Position numbers and translations under genes: made by a program. This document shows positions 30,425-40,732 of a stretch of 64,000 bases of DNA, piece by piece. Source of the DNA: Sinohyriopsis cumingii (lineage: Eukaryota; Mollusca; Bivalvia; Unionida; Unionidae); the NCBI GenBank assembly GCA_028554795.2, contig CM068830.1, forward strand, positions 51,098,355 through 51,162,354, read 5' to 3'. The first letter of the stretch is position 1. Every line of letters starts with the position of its first letter. The notes beneath the pieces are model-generated. The model did no database searches, was not told the origin of the DNA, and saw only the letters and a list, made by a program, of their open reading frames with translations.

Positions 30425-30748
30425 GGATAACCGCTCAGGTGGCCTAGTGGTTAGAGCGTCCGCCTCAGATGCGGTGGTCGTGGGTTCGTTCCTCGGTTGA
30501 GTCATACAAAGACTTACAAAATTGATACAAGCAGATGCCTCGCTTGGCGCTCAGCATTAAGAGGTTAGTGTTAGGAATGGTCGGCCTGGTGTCAGGATAA
30601 CGTGACAGGGTGGGACATGATGTTGCATGTCTGCGGCATGATGCCCCAGTGCTAGACATCACTATAAACTGCCAAACTGCTGACATCATAGCGATATGAC
30701 TGAAATGTTTTTAAAGCTACGTCAAAAGTCGAAATCACACAAACACAC
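30425..30748 (+). mobile_element. SINE family B, copy 1 (tRNA-derived)
   Basis: tRNA-like head with A box 'TGGCCTAGTGG' and B box-like 'GGTTCGTTCC', then the family body ('GCTCAGCATTAAGAGGTTA', 'GGTGGGACATGATG', 'ATCACTATAAACTGCCA') to a short A-rich end. An imperfect target duplication 'CGCCTCTAAAT'/'CGCCTCTATAT' flanks it (30414-30424 and 30749-30758). The 74-codon minus frame over it is a shadow. Confidence 0.85.
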
Positions 30749-30759
30749 GCCTCTATATC

Positions 30760-31351
30760 AATAAATAAATAAATAATATGAAATTATAGTATTATGTACC
30801 TTCATCCTCCTCCTCCGCAACAACATCAATAACAACAAACAAATAATTTTTATTTTAAAAATCATATCATATATATTTTGATAAATTGACATATTTACCA
30901 TTAAAGTGATATTCATTGAATACTACCAGTTGACAAATTGGTGTTCGTCTGACCGCAACCATTCCAAAATGATTCATCCTTAATAATATGTAAACAGAAT
31001 TGTGTGGAACAAGCAAAAGAGCCAAAAACAAACAAAACAACGCAACACTAGTTATTCTCAAGCGTCTACTGCCGCGAACAACGTAATCAGATGCTTTACA
31101 CCCACAGACCCCGGTGTAAATTCACTTATACATTTCCTTAAATATTGATCTTATGAGGTTGTTATCCTGTAAAGTTAATGTTCGTAATTTAGATGCCCTA
31201 CATAAATTTATTGACGAAAAACAAAATCAATGGACATTCATTCAACAGATTTTCTGTTATTTTTCTATAATTTTCTGTTATGGTTGTGCAAAATAGGTCG
31301 CCCATGTGCCCCTGCTGATTTATTCCACGAGAAAGTGGTATTATATATATA
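30760..31351. other. unassigned sequence within the Polinton region
   Basis: No Polinton motif was recognised. The minus-strand frame 30867-31061 starts with a hydrophobic leader-like segment but has no further support. A missing Polinton gene may have decayed here beyond recognition. Confidence 0.3.
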
Positions 31352-32026
31352 CAGGGCCGGCGCTACCATATAGGCAAACTAGGGAGCCGCCTAGGGCGCT
31401 GATTTCAGGGGGGCGCATTTCTCCAAATCAACAACAGTTTTGAAAAATAAATAAATAAATTTCAGTTTTATTGAGGGTCGTTTTTTATCCTGGTTTATTT
31501 CATACAGGGAAAAATAATCGGGTAGGTTCAGGCTGACCGAAGCACCAGGCTGACCGGAACAAGCAAAATGAGTGAGTGAAAATCGCGCATATACGAAACT
31601 TTCAGGACGTAATTACGTTCGAGTGTTTTTATAGGCCACGAGTTTTTTTTCCGTGGAATCACGCGTATACAAAACCTTCAGTTTGTCGCGGAAACCAAAT
31701 TGAGGGGGGTAACTCCTTATTTTAATGGTATAAACAAGGAAAGAAATGGCCTGTGTGGGGTATTTAAATGTCCGTCTTTATGTTTGTTTATTCAAGTCTT
31801 AATTTTGCAAATAAAATAGTATCAAGTAGTGCTTTTTGGGGGTGTCCGGACATTTGAGCACAGAGGGGAAATTTTTTTAAAAAATTACCTTTGGTCTGTG
31901 CTCAAATGTTGAAATTTTATTTTTTTAAATTTATTGTTTATAAATTTTGAAATTGATATTTTCCGGGGGGGGGGGGGGCGCCTGAATCTAACCTTGCCTA
32001 GGGCGCCAGATAGTCTGGCGCCGGCC

Positions 32027-32028
<2 letters not shown>
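31352..32028. mobile_element. non-autonomous hAT-type transposon
   Basis: Starts 'CAGGGCCGGCGCTACC' and ends 'GGCGCCGGCCCC', an imperfect terminal inverted repeat of the CAGGGCCGGC type known from hAT elements. Sub-terminal 'CCTAGGGCGC' occurs near both ends. It sits in a TATATA context, so an 8-bp target duplication cannot be told from the repeat. About 677 bp with no transposase frame; a run of 14 G lies near the right end. Confidence 0.65.

Positions 32029-32109
<81 letters not shown>
32029..32109. repeat. (TA)n microsatellite
   Basis: About 80 bp of alternating A/T between the hAT element and the polymerase remnant. A 63-codon minus frame over it is an artefact. Confidence 0.97.
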
Positions 32110-32111
<2 letters not shown>

Positions 32112-32349
32112 TAGTAATAGCAGATACTTTAGTACTTTAGAGACCATAGAAATCCCAGTCAAACAGGTCGTGGGAACGTTTGGCGACAAGGGGAATTTAA
32201 CAAAGGGAAATTTAACATGGGTGGGACTATAGAACGCCCAAAAGTATTAGGACAGTATAGCGACAAGGGTATGGGACTGTTGAGCGAAAATTGGAATTGA
32301 CGTCATGGTACTGCCCACTGGCAACAATCGAGAGCAACACAGTCATTGT

Positions 32350-35160
32350 GGAACGAAATGTCAGGATGTTTGGCTTCTCAACCCTCTCTTTACGAAGGAC
32401 AAGAGCGATAGCATTGCCCTGCTTGTCAGCGAACTTTCTTTAGCCATGCATGTTACCAACAACATCTGAAAACGCAAGATTCAAAGCGGAAAAGTGCTTG
32501 TCAACTCCTGAGATTGTGCCCTACATGTGGACAAGGCATGCGTACCAATAGTGCCAAGTTATGCGTTTGTATAGGATAATACACAATGTCACATTTGTTT
32601 CAAAATAGTGGACTTGGAACACGAATGCTACATTCAAAAATACCTTTCCAAACAAGAGGAGGAAGATGACGAGAAGAAAGGCAATTTCATCTTTTTCGAT
32701 TTCGAATGCATGCATGAAACCGGCATTCACATTCCTAATTTCTGCGTGGCTCATCGAGCGTGCGAGAAGTGCATCCAAGAGCCTATCTTTAGTCATTGCC
32801 TCACAGCAGCAATATTTCTGGAGGACGTGAAGAAACCTTTCCAAGACCAAACACGTTGGCCGATTTCGCACAATTTCACTTATACCCTATCGACGAGACG
32901 TGGAACCAAGAGGACATCGAACGTTATAGAGATTGTTATCGCCATGCCACGGTGATGGCTTACAATTTCTCTGAATACGATGGACATTTTCTTCTCAGAT
33001 ACTATACGGAACAAAGTTCCGAACTTTGAAAAGAGCCAAGATAATTTCCATGCAAGTGGGACAAGTGCAATTTACAAATTCGACAAGTTATTTGACCATG
33101 CCTTTGAGTCAAAAACGCGTGGAATGACAGAAATGGTTATATGATATTTCCGCGCTTTTTCAATACCGAAACCAATCAACAATCTACCCCATTTGCATGA
33201 GGCTCACTACCACGACCCTGACAACATGTGTACCAAACAAAGAGAAGCCTTCTACTCTTGGTACCTGACTCACGGCTCGGACCCATTTGACTTTCGGGAA
33301 GAAATGTTAAAGTATTGTCGTTCCGACGTGAACATTTTCCGGCATTGTTGTGGAAAATTTCGAGAACTGTTCATGGAACACAGATGAATCAACCTTTTGA
33401 AAGAAGCACGTACCATTGCAAAAGCGCGTGCCTTAGTGTACCGACAAGGAAAACACCCCGGCTGTCATAAACCCTCAAACGAAGAACTTTGTCAAGTCAA
33501 TCGTCAATACTCTGTCAAAGCCCTACGCTGGCTACATTACTTGTGCGACAAGGAAGACAAATTCCCGAAACGCAGGAGGAGAAAAGACCATCGGAACGTA
33601 TTTTGTGCATGGTTGGGACTTAGAAAACCTTAAGATCGTGTACCAGCTTAACTTACGCATATTTCACGGATGTCCCATCTGCTACCTCAACGTGACACTT
33701 AAAATCAGATTTTACAACGTACCATGTAAGACCTGTTCGAGGTCACCTGTCGGCGGCGCTTGAAGTTAGAACAGCAAGGATACCAAGTGGTGGGAATGTG
33801 GGAACACGAGTACAACCACCATTTGAAAACCGATCCCTAGTTTAAAACATTCGTGGAAAGTTACAAGTTGGTGGACCTACTGAACCTGAGGGACAGTTTG
33901 CACGGAGTACGAACGAATGCCACCTGTTTGCTGTACCACGCCAACGAAGAGAAAGGAGGAGAAATAAAATACTTTGACGTGTGTTCACTGTATCCTTACG
34001 TGTGCAAATATTGCCACTTTCCGCAGGGCACCCTCAATTGCTGACCAAACATATAGAACTGGACAAAATTCGAGAATAAAAAGGATTGATCAAGTTCAAA
34101 GTCTTGCCACACATCTACTTGTACCATCCCGTTTTACCTCACCATTGCCAAAGAAAACTAATGTTTCCCTTGTGCTGCACTTGTGCCGAAATGTGCAACC
34201 AAGACTGACCTGTCAGCACACCCAGGAAGAACGCACCTTGACAGGAAAGTGGGTCAGTGTGCAAGAAGACAGCGGCTATTCTTCCTAGCGCCACACTCCC
34301 GAAGACCAAAATAAATTCAAAGAGAAATACCGGGAGCAGGCAGGCATCACTTTAGACCACATCGAGAAAAACGAAGCAAGCCGATCGTTTGCCCAAGTGA
34401 CGTTTTATTGCTTGTGGGGTAAAATGGCACAACGACCGTATTTACCCAAAACGGAGTATTTGACATAACCTTCCCGCTACTTCCAGATGATTCACAACAA
34501 CACCAAATACATGAAACACGTGGACATCCTTTGTGAGCACTTGATTTTAGTCAATTACGAAGATGATCTGGACTTTATAGAGGTCTACGAATTCGGAAAT
34601 GTCATCATTGCGCTTACGTGACAGCCCATGCTCGCTTAATAATGTACGTAGTTTTAGGAGATCGTGTGCTGTATTTTGACACGGACGGTTGCATCTGCAT
34701 CGATCACCTGGATCAATGTTACCCTAAAATAGAAGGTGACCGTTAAATAGCCTGGACGGATGAGCATCCCTACGAAAAGATTCTAAGTTTTGCTACTGAC
34801 GGTCCTAAAAATAATGGCCACGAATTCCTGGACAAACAAACAACAGTGCACGCCAATGTGTAATGTGAAAGGATTGACTATCAATTATTGCACAAGTCGA
34901 GTGGTAAACTTTGGCGTATTGAAAGAAGCTTTGCAGTCTGGACAGAATGGAAACATTTTTAAAATGACCACCATGGGAACTTTACTATGACTACTAATAC
35001 CATACCTACCATTCAAGGTAATGATGTGCGTGTCAAACATGACAGACGCGAAAGTGATGCCACTCGTTATCGTGGACTCTTTACTGGTTTTCATGGTGGA
35101 TGTCAACCTCCACGCGAGACGATGCCTCTACCACCCTACGGATGTCATCCAACCCTGAGC
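32350..35160 (+). pseudogene. Polinton-type family B DNA polymerase (protein-primed), broken
   Basis: Ordered motifs of the protein-primed PolB of Polintons: a Cys/His segment ('CHICFKIVDLEHECY', about 32590), exonuclease I 'FFDFE' (about 32690-32706), exonuclease II 'YDGHFLLRY' (about 32978), exonuclease III-like 'KYCRSDVNIFRHC' (about 33320), 'GMWEHEY' (about 33795), motif A 'DVCSLYPYV' (about 33978), 'ARLIMY' (about 34632), motif C 'YFDTDGC' (about 34672; the family's Ser is Gly here) and 'GPKNNG' (about 34801). The C-terminal 'PPYGCHP' near 35136 fits the usual ending. In life it would copy the element's DNA. At least two frameshifts and many stops; mostly in one frame. It is directly followed by the BIR segment in the same frame. 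Confidence 0.85.
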
Positions 35161-35880
35161 AAACTCCTGCGGATTTCACCGTACTCTGATCGAAATGAAC
35201 TTGTGAAAGACAAATGTTCGTTCCCTGTGCGTTTGACTGAATACTGCGACTTTGAAAGTCGTTTTTAAACGTTCCAAGAAAAGTGGCCTGAATATCTGGG
35301 AGGACCGGCCCTTGAAGAATTAGCCAGAGCTGGAGTTTTCTACTTGGACAAAGGGGAAAAAGTAAAGTGTTTCATTTGCGGTGTGTAACTTCACGAGTGG
35401 GAGGAGAAAGATTCGTCTTACCTGGAACATGCTCGATGGTCTCCGAATTGTCAATACTTACCTTTAGTGGGACCCTAGTCATTGAAGTGGCAAACCATGT
35501 CGTTTAAGAAACCAGCTTGGCTAGGAGTCAAGCGTTGAACAACACCTAGACAAGTATTTAAACACCCATTTAAAATAGTATTCAAGGATTACTTGCAAGA
35601 GAAGATCAACAAGGAAGTTTGGCAGAGACATGTCAGAGAGTGATCTCAATTGGTGACTGAGAAACTTCTGTGTCGAGAAATTCACAAGAGGAAATTGACA
35701 AAAGTCAACAAACTCGTCAGAATTTTTGGATCAAGTTTGCGTTCATCGGATTATTCCGCTTTAGACCGTTTACATTAGAAGATTTTATTAGCCTTCTTGA
35801 TCGTTTCCCTGAATGACAGTTGTCAGAAATTACTCACTGTGTCCACAACTTTTGCTCTAGGAGAAGATTTAAAATAGAAT
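35161..35880 (+). pseudogene. BIR-domain (IAP-like) gene of the element, broken
   Basis: 'FQEKWPEY' (about 35274), 'LARAGVFYLDKGEKVKCFIC' (about 35320-35382), then 'HEWEEKDSSYLEHARWSPNC' reproduce the baculovirus IAP repeat: C-x2-C, the W/D core and H-x6-C zinc ligands are all present. BIR proteins bind caspases or IAP antagonists and block apoptosis. A Lys/Arg-rich region follows ('KHPFKIVFKDYLQEKINKEV'). No RING or second BIR was seen. Stops occur at 35266, 35386, about 35476 and later. No stop separates the polymerase C-terminus from the BIR; in-frame ATGs at 34987 and about 35121 allow either a separate start or a fusion. Confidence 0.75.
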
Positions 35881-35933
35881 AAGGACAATTAGAAGTGACC
35901 CCAACATGAGTATAAATACTGACTGATAAGATC

Positions 35934-36350
35934 ATGGATACTTTACAATAGAACATTCGTGGTTTGCCTGTGGACTTGAAAGAACGCATTTACCGAGAGC
36001 TGGTCAAACCACAAGTTCAACGCGAAGAACAATTGAATGCGTTACGTCACCATTGTTTAAACCACTGGTACCCGAATGCTATAAGAGGACTGATTCAGAT
36101 GAAAGTGTTCCAGTGGTCAGACATTGATCAACTACCCATAGGCGACAAGGATTGATTTGTTATTGATTGTTTGTACTACAAGGTAGACTTACTTGAAAAA
36201 ATTCCAGAGAAAGAGTTAGAGTGTTACCAAAATCTTTAAGACAATGTAAACTTAGTTCAAGAGGAAACTTATGAACGGTGTGTGATGTGCAAGCTAGTGA
36301 CTGAACACTTCAGATTAGCCTCTAGAGTACGATCATCTCTGTGCAGAAGG
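35934..36350 (+). pseudogene. unrecognised ORF of the element, LPxDL start
   Basis: From ATG 35934 one frame with a few stops gives 'RGLPVDLKERIYRELV', 'ALRHHCLNHWYP', 'FQWSDIDQLPIGDKD' and 'YERCVMCKLVTEHFRL'. The LPxDLxxxIxxxL start is like the first helix of an F-box, but the rest does not confirm it. Position between the BIR and the ATPase genes suggests an accessory gene. Confidence 0.35.
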
Positions 36351-36395
36351 TAAAGTTATTGCCTCCGACAAAAAAATATATAAAAGCTGGCTACC

Positions 36396-36623
36396 ATGCC
36401 ACGACCTGTATCAGTTGTGGTACAACATATTCGGTGGAAGGAAATCAATGAGAGTATTCAAACTATGGAGGATTACCAACACTTATTACGAGAACTGTTT
36501 TCCATGAATTGGGGTCGACGTGTATTGAGTGTCTTAGTGACTTCCTTTCTGGGATTTCGTTTACCAGCCGATTCCTTCTGGGCTGTGTACGTTCTGTACA
36601 GTGATGTACCGCCAAAAACATGA
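36396..36623 (+). CDS. 75-codon ORF of the element, function unknown
   Basis: Intact from ATG 36396 to TGA. Contains 'EINESIQTMEDYQHLLRELF' and 'RRVLSVLVTSFLGFRLPADS'; mixed helix-like, no cysteine pattern. Dense spacing with its neighbours and the plus-strand order suggest it belongs to the element. No family recognised. Confidence 0.35.
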   Translation: MPRPVSVVVQHIRWKEINESIQTMEDYQHLLRELFSMNWGRRVLSVLVTSFLGFRLPADSFWAVYVLYSDVPPKT

Positions 36624-37163
36624 AAGTGGTCCTTTTAAATGTCCACGAGAGACTCATTGGGTTAAAAGCCTTGCGTTTTCATCTCAATACTCCTCGACCT
36701 CTACCGGAAGAAAGATTTGTCAGCTTTTAGGTACTGAAGAGGATGTAAGTGTAGCTTGTGACTTACACCCTCCCTGGACAGATGTACGTGACAGGAAAAG
36801 TTGGGGTTTCGTGGCTTGGACCAAACAAGTTGCCAAATATGCCCAAGAGTTGTGATCCTAAATTCAAACTCCAGTGAAAAAAGTAACTTTTTAACCTGTG
36901 TTAGTGACAGTGTCAGAAGAAAAGAACCCGTCACAGAGGACAACCACTCCCTTGTAGACAGGACTGTCATGGACATTCCCGAAATGCCATTCCGCGAGGC
37001 ACCTGTGTGACTGTTCCCGATGTAGAGACTGTAAGAACATTACAAACTGTCCCAAAGACAACTTTGTTACCAAAAACATGATGTATAGAGAATTGTTTAT
37101 ATTCCACTTGGATCGTTTTGATGTGTATTTTATCGCTGTACTTAACCATTTGGCGTTTATGTA
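36601..37163 (+). pseudogene. unrecognised ORF(s) of the element, Cys-rich end
   Basis: Two overlapping frames from ATGs at 36606 (85 codons) and 36620 are open, and only one can be real. Further right, 'CDCSRCRDCKNITNCP' (about 37008-37055) leads to 'LFIFHLDRFDVYFI', a zinc-ribbon-like cysteine cluster before a hydrophobic segment. I cannot place these; a protease gene normal for Polintons was searched for here and not found. Confidence 0.3.
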
Positions 37164-37214
37164 GTTTTGTCTTTCGTGTTCTTCAATTTAAAAAACAATC
37201 AATAAACGAGTCCT

Positions 37215-37870
37215 GAAAAAGTATAAAAACTCTTGTCTGTCATCGACGAATGCTTTGATCGTGCTAGTTTGTATGCCTTGTATCTTCGCCATCCCTTTAA
37301 CATGCTAATTTCCAAACCCAGTGGTTCAGGCAAAACCTACTTTGTCAAACGTTTGATCGAATATAAACATCATTTGATCGACCGTCTACCTCAGCGGATC
37401 GTGTGGTGTTACAAACAGTGGTGATCTGCGTACAACCTCTTGCGAGAAAGTCAAGGCGATTCCATCGTGTTTGTGGAAGGCGTTCCTGGCGAAGACTACG
37501 GGATCGTGTCTGACACCAGTCAAACCCATCTAGTCATTTTCGACGACATGTTAGGAGAAGACGAAGAAGAAATTAAACTTTGGTTTACACACATCATCGT
37601 AATGCCAGTGTCATTTACACCACTCAAAATTTGTTTCAACAAGGTAAAGCCCATCGCACCATTAATCTCAATGCTCATTACGTGGATGTGTTTAAAAGCC
37701 CTAGAGATAAATCGCAAGTGCAAGTTTTTGCCAAAATGTTAGGAACGGCTTGGCTGACCATGCGTACAACGATGCCACTCAAACCCCACACGTCTATTTA
37801 TTCGTGGATCTAAAACCTACTAACCACGATTGGCGATTTTGTACCCATCTGTTTGACCACTGGTGCCAAG
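37215..37870 (+). pseudogene. Polinton packaging ATPase (FtsK/HerA-type), broken
   Basis: 'HPFNMLISKPSGSGKTYFVK' (about 37285-37345) is the Walker A region, followed by 'RIVWCYKQW', 'FVEGVPGEDYG', and Walker B 'THLVIFDDMLGE' (about 37527). After a frameshift near 37585 the family continues with 'THHRNASVIYTTQNLF', 'NLNAHYVDVFKSPRDKSQ' and, in another frame, 'YLFVDLKPTNHDW'. This ATPase pumps the genome into capsids in Polintons and adintoviruses. Length matches the family's roughly 210 residues. One stop (37422-37424) and at least two frameshifts make it dead. Confidence 0.85.
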
Positions 37871-37982
37871 GTGGAGGACCAATCGTGTACACGTTTCCGT
37901 AGTCGACTTAACAACAACAACACCAACAACATAATCTATAAAAAGATCGGACAGTTTGGGTCTGTCTCACACCTCGTCAAAC

Positions 37983-38312
37983 ATGACGTCCCTTCAGTCT
38001 CATCTTCCCGTCAAATTGATTCGTGCCTTGTACGGCAACATTCGCGAAAAAAATACACAAATACGTGCCCGTGTCTTAGAACTGCGTCTCAAATAAGTCT
38101 TACGATGGTTTACGCTGACAACACGTCAATTACTGCAAGGCGTCATTCACATTCCACATCAAACGAAACGTTTTTTTTTGAGCGAAACAAAGTAGCCTTG
38201 ACAATACTGGCCGATCCTCGCAACGATCCTCAAACCAAAATGCAAATCATTTTGAAACCTGCGAGCGGTTTTCTAGGAGGTGTCATCAATCGCTCCCTCT
38301 TAAAATGGGATC
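37983..38312 (+). pseudogene. small conserved Polinton virion-type protein, copy 1
   Basis: 'PVKLIRALYGNIREKNTQIR', 'RQLLQGVIHIPHQTKRFFL' and, after a frameshift, 'ALTILADPRND' with 'ASGFLGGVI' follow the pattern of a small Polinton protein that sits near the ATPase gene (helix, NLLxGxIxL-like turn, K-rich segment, GGFLxxLI end). Its exact role is not established; comparison with adenovirus core protein X has been made for such proteins and is an inference here. A second member is at 39178-39606. Confidence 0.5.
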
Positions 38313-38840
38313 CCTATGCCCCAAGGTCATCCCCAAGAAAAATGTGACTCCCCAAAAAGTCAAACGGACCCAAAAGAAAAAGAGCGGTGGTGTCAAGATC
38401 AGGTCATAGCCACAGAAACAGAAAATCCCACAAAAGAAGGAAAAGAAAAGTCCCCAGAAAAGCCCACAGAAAACTGTTTCTACCCACAAAAGAGCTACTT
38501 CAGCCAGGACGCAACCTTACATTCGCAAACCACGACCTCCAGCGACGGTGACCGCGTCTCTAGTAACTTCGGGTTCTTCCACTTTTCCGTTGCTTGTGAT
38601 GCCTGCCAAACCTAATCTGACAGCCGTTCTTCCTCATTTGATGAAACAGTGGACACCAGCATCTCTAAGAACTTCTCCTTCAGCGGTGACACCCTCCTTC
38701 TCCTTAGCTGCAGCAGCAGTTGCTCACAAAGTACCTGCCCCCCCCAATCAAAGTCCAAGAGAGATCTGGCACGTTACCGAGTTTATTGGATTCTTCCAAG
38801 CAAAAACTTTCCTGATTTAGTCCGTTGCGAACCCTTCCAC
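38300..38840 (+). pseudogene. basic Lys/Pro/Ser/Thr-rich ORF of the element
   Basis: One frame gives a Lys-rich chain ('PKKNVTPQKVKRTQKKKSGG') followed by Thr/Arg/Pro; another gives 'SPSFSLAAAAVAHKVPAPPN'. Low-complexity basic sequence in this position is typical of DNA-condensing or linker virion proteins, but no specific family was recognised. Frames change at least twice. Confidence 0.35.
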
Positions 38841-39177
38841 AACGTATGATGCCTGCCATCAAGTTTATACTACGTAAAGAGAATCAGTGGCATCGCATTC
38901 TAGTATAAAAAAGGATGGGTATCAGCATTTTCGTGCTCCTGAATTCCCACAGATCTCCTTCAAAGAAGCGCACACCGTCACCATCTTCATTCTTCTGTAC
39001 AAAATGGAAAAGGAAAAATAAAAGGACAGTCTCGTCGTCCGAAAAAATACTTAGCCAATCATCGACATCTACCCCTGAAAAGACGCAGTCGTCCAAATAA
39101 AAAGAGGAACAGCCAGAAGTGATGATTGTTTTTCAAATCTTCTCAGACAAATAAAGTATAAGGACACGAGGCAATCG
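38841..39177 (+). pseudogene. unrecognised coding debris of the element
   Basis: Pieces such as 'MMPAIKFILRKENQWHRIL' and 'SFKEAHTVTIFILLYKMEKE' are open in shifting frames. Composition fits coding DNA continuing through this part of the element. No function assigned. Confidence 0.25.
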
Positions 39178-39606
39178 ATGGACGTCAGTGTATTTGTTAC
39201 TCTTGAACCAAAACGATGTCCCCTAAATGAAGTGCACACCAACCACTCTCTGGCTAAAAAAGGGAAGAAAAGGAAAGGACTTCCTTCTCGTTTAGCCACA
39301 CATTGGGACATGTTGTCTGTCCTGTCCAAAGCTCCTTCACTTATGCGAAAACAACTCATTAAAACATACTCCAGAGATGTCATCGATACCGTGAGCGAAA
39401 GTTGTCTGAATGTCTTGAACAGTAGATACCTTTGACTAAACACCAGAAAGAATGCTTAGCCAAACATCGACATGTTCTTCGCCAAATGGTCCAAAAGGAA
39501 ATACCCATCCTTTAAAAGAAAAAGATGATGGTGCAACGCGGAGGAATTATTTTAGGTCCTCTTGTCAAAAGGAATAGCGGGAACCATGCTGGGAGGACTC
39601 TTGTGA
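39178..39606 (+). pseudogene. small conserved Polinton virion-type protein, copy 2
   Basis: Clearer than copy 1: 'LSKAPSLMRKQLIKTYSRDV', 'SESCLNVLNSRYL', then past a stop 'LTKHQKECLAKHRHVLRQMV', a Lys-rich segment and 'MMVQRGGII', ending in a glycine-rich hydrophobic tail. The N-terminal extension of some 40 codons ('FVTLEPKRCPLNEVHTNHSL') is not typical. Stops at 39433 and about 39513 and a frameshift near 39560 break it. Confidence 0.55.
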
Positions 39607-39807
39607 TGTGTTTTATCCATGGGTCCATAAGAAAAGGACCAAAAAGTTAAAAGGGACTTCTGGAGTCAAAATATCACAGATGTGACATTTGGAATCAAAT
39701 GAAAGGATAAAATTTCGCTTTAGTGCCTTACAAACGATGGATGTAATGCCATACCATCGTTGGTAAGAACAACGGACCCCGCAATTTCCCCCAATCCTCA
39801 TTTGAGC
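39607..39807. other. coding debris between Polinton ORFs
   Basis: Plus-strand pieces such as 'RIKFRFSALQTMDVMPYHRW' are open but unassigned. A hairpin 'AACGATGG...CCATCGTT' lies at about 39734-39762. Confidence 0.3.
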
Positions 39808-40402
39808 TAGATGTCCCAGTTACAACACGAATTGCAATAGTTGATGGATCTCAACGATTGGTCCAAAACAGAAAAATCGCAAAGGTACGGTCAGCTATTG
39901 CAATGACTGCAACTCTTTCACGGGAAAGCTGTACACGAAACAACTTTGCCAAATGTGAAATATTTTAAGGCCCTGATTAAAAGTCCATCGTCACCACCAC
40001 CACCACCAACCCCAGCGGTCAAGTCAGAACCAGCGCCACGAATGCCTGAGGAAGAAGAGGTATGAAAAGTCTTTCAAACACCGTCAGTAGGAATGGGAGA
40101 TTCCTAATATGATTGCATCGTCATTGTTGACCCCTTCCCCCACTCCCAAACGAAAAGAACTTAAAGCTTGGGCTAAAAAGATGTGGTCCACTCCTCCTTC
40201 GAGTGAAGTCAAAAAGAAAGAAAAGAAAACAAGAGTGAAAAAAGAAAAAGAGACCAAAGTCAACCCATTACCACCACCACCACCACCGCCACCACTACGC
40301 TCTACTTCCACTCCCGTGGCACATCGGACACGTAAAGGCGTTTCCAAACCACCATTTCGTCGTATCCAAACTAGCATCAGTGAGGAGTGGGTGACTTATT
40401 AA
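39808..40402 (+). pseudogene. Pro/Lys-rich ORF just before the integrase
   Basis: A first part from ATG 39809 ('QRYGQLLQ', 'FKALIKSPSSPPPPPTP') is followed after a frameshift by an intact frame 40109-40402 with 'KRKELKAWAKKMWSTP', a Lys/Glu-rich charged stretch, eight or so prolines, and 'RIQTSISEEWVTY'. Polintons often carry a low-complexity basic ORF directly before the integrase; this one ends 4 nt before the integrase ATG. Function unknown. Confidence 0.45.
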
Positions 40403-40405
40403 AAT

Positions 40406-40600
<195 letters not shown>

Positions 40601-40616
40601 AAGATATGTTAGGTAA

Positions 40617-40732
40617 GCTGTATCAATGATATACCACGAGATGTATACATTTTTCATTAAAAGGAAACGTGGCTTGTTGAATTTCCTTTTAACGAAAAAT
40701 GTATACAACGAGCGGTATATCACTGATACAGC
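40617..40732. mobile_element. 116-bp hairpin MITE-like element
   Basis: Two 51-nt arms (40617-40667 and 40682-40732) are inverted copies with six mismatches around a 14-nt loop; arms contain 'TGTATACATTTTTC' and end 'TTAAAAGGAAA'. Ends read 'GCTGTATCA..'. No coding. It may be a small palindromic MITE or a tRNA-free small RNA hairpin; no proof of transcription. Confidence 0.75.

Noticed and set aside
30867-31061. Short minus-strand ORF with a signal-peptide-like start
   Set aside because: A hydrophobic leader alone is common by chance in AT-rich DNA; no mature domain, splice site or homologue pattern follows.
38720-39000. Search for an adenain-type Polinton protease
   Set aside because: No segment with the His-Glu-Cys order and its surrounding motifs was found here or between 36.4 and 37.2 kb; I therefore do not report a protease.
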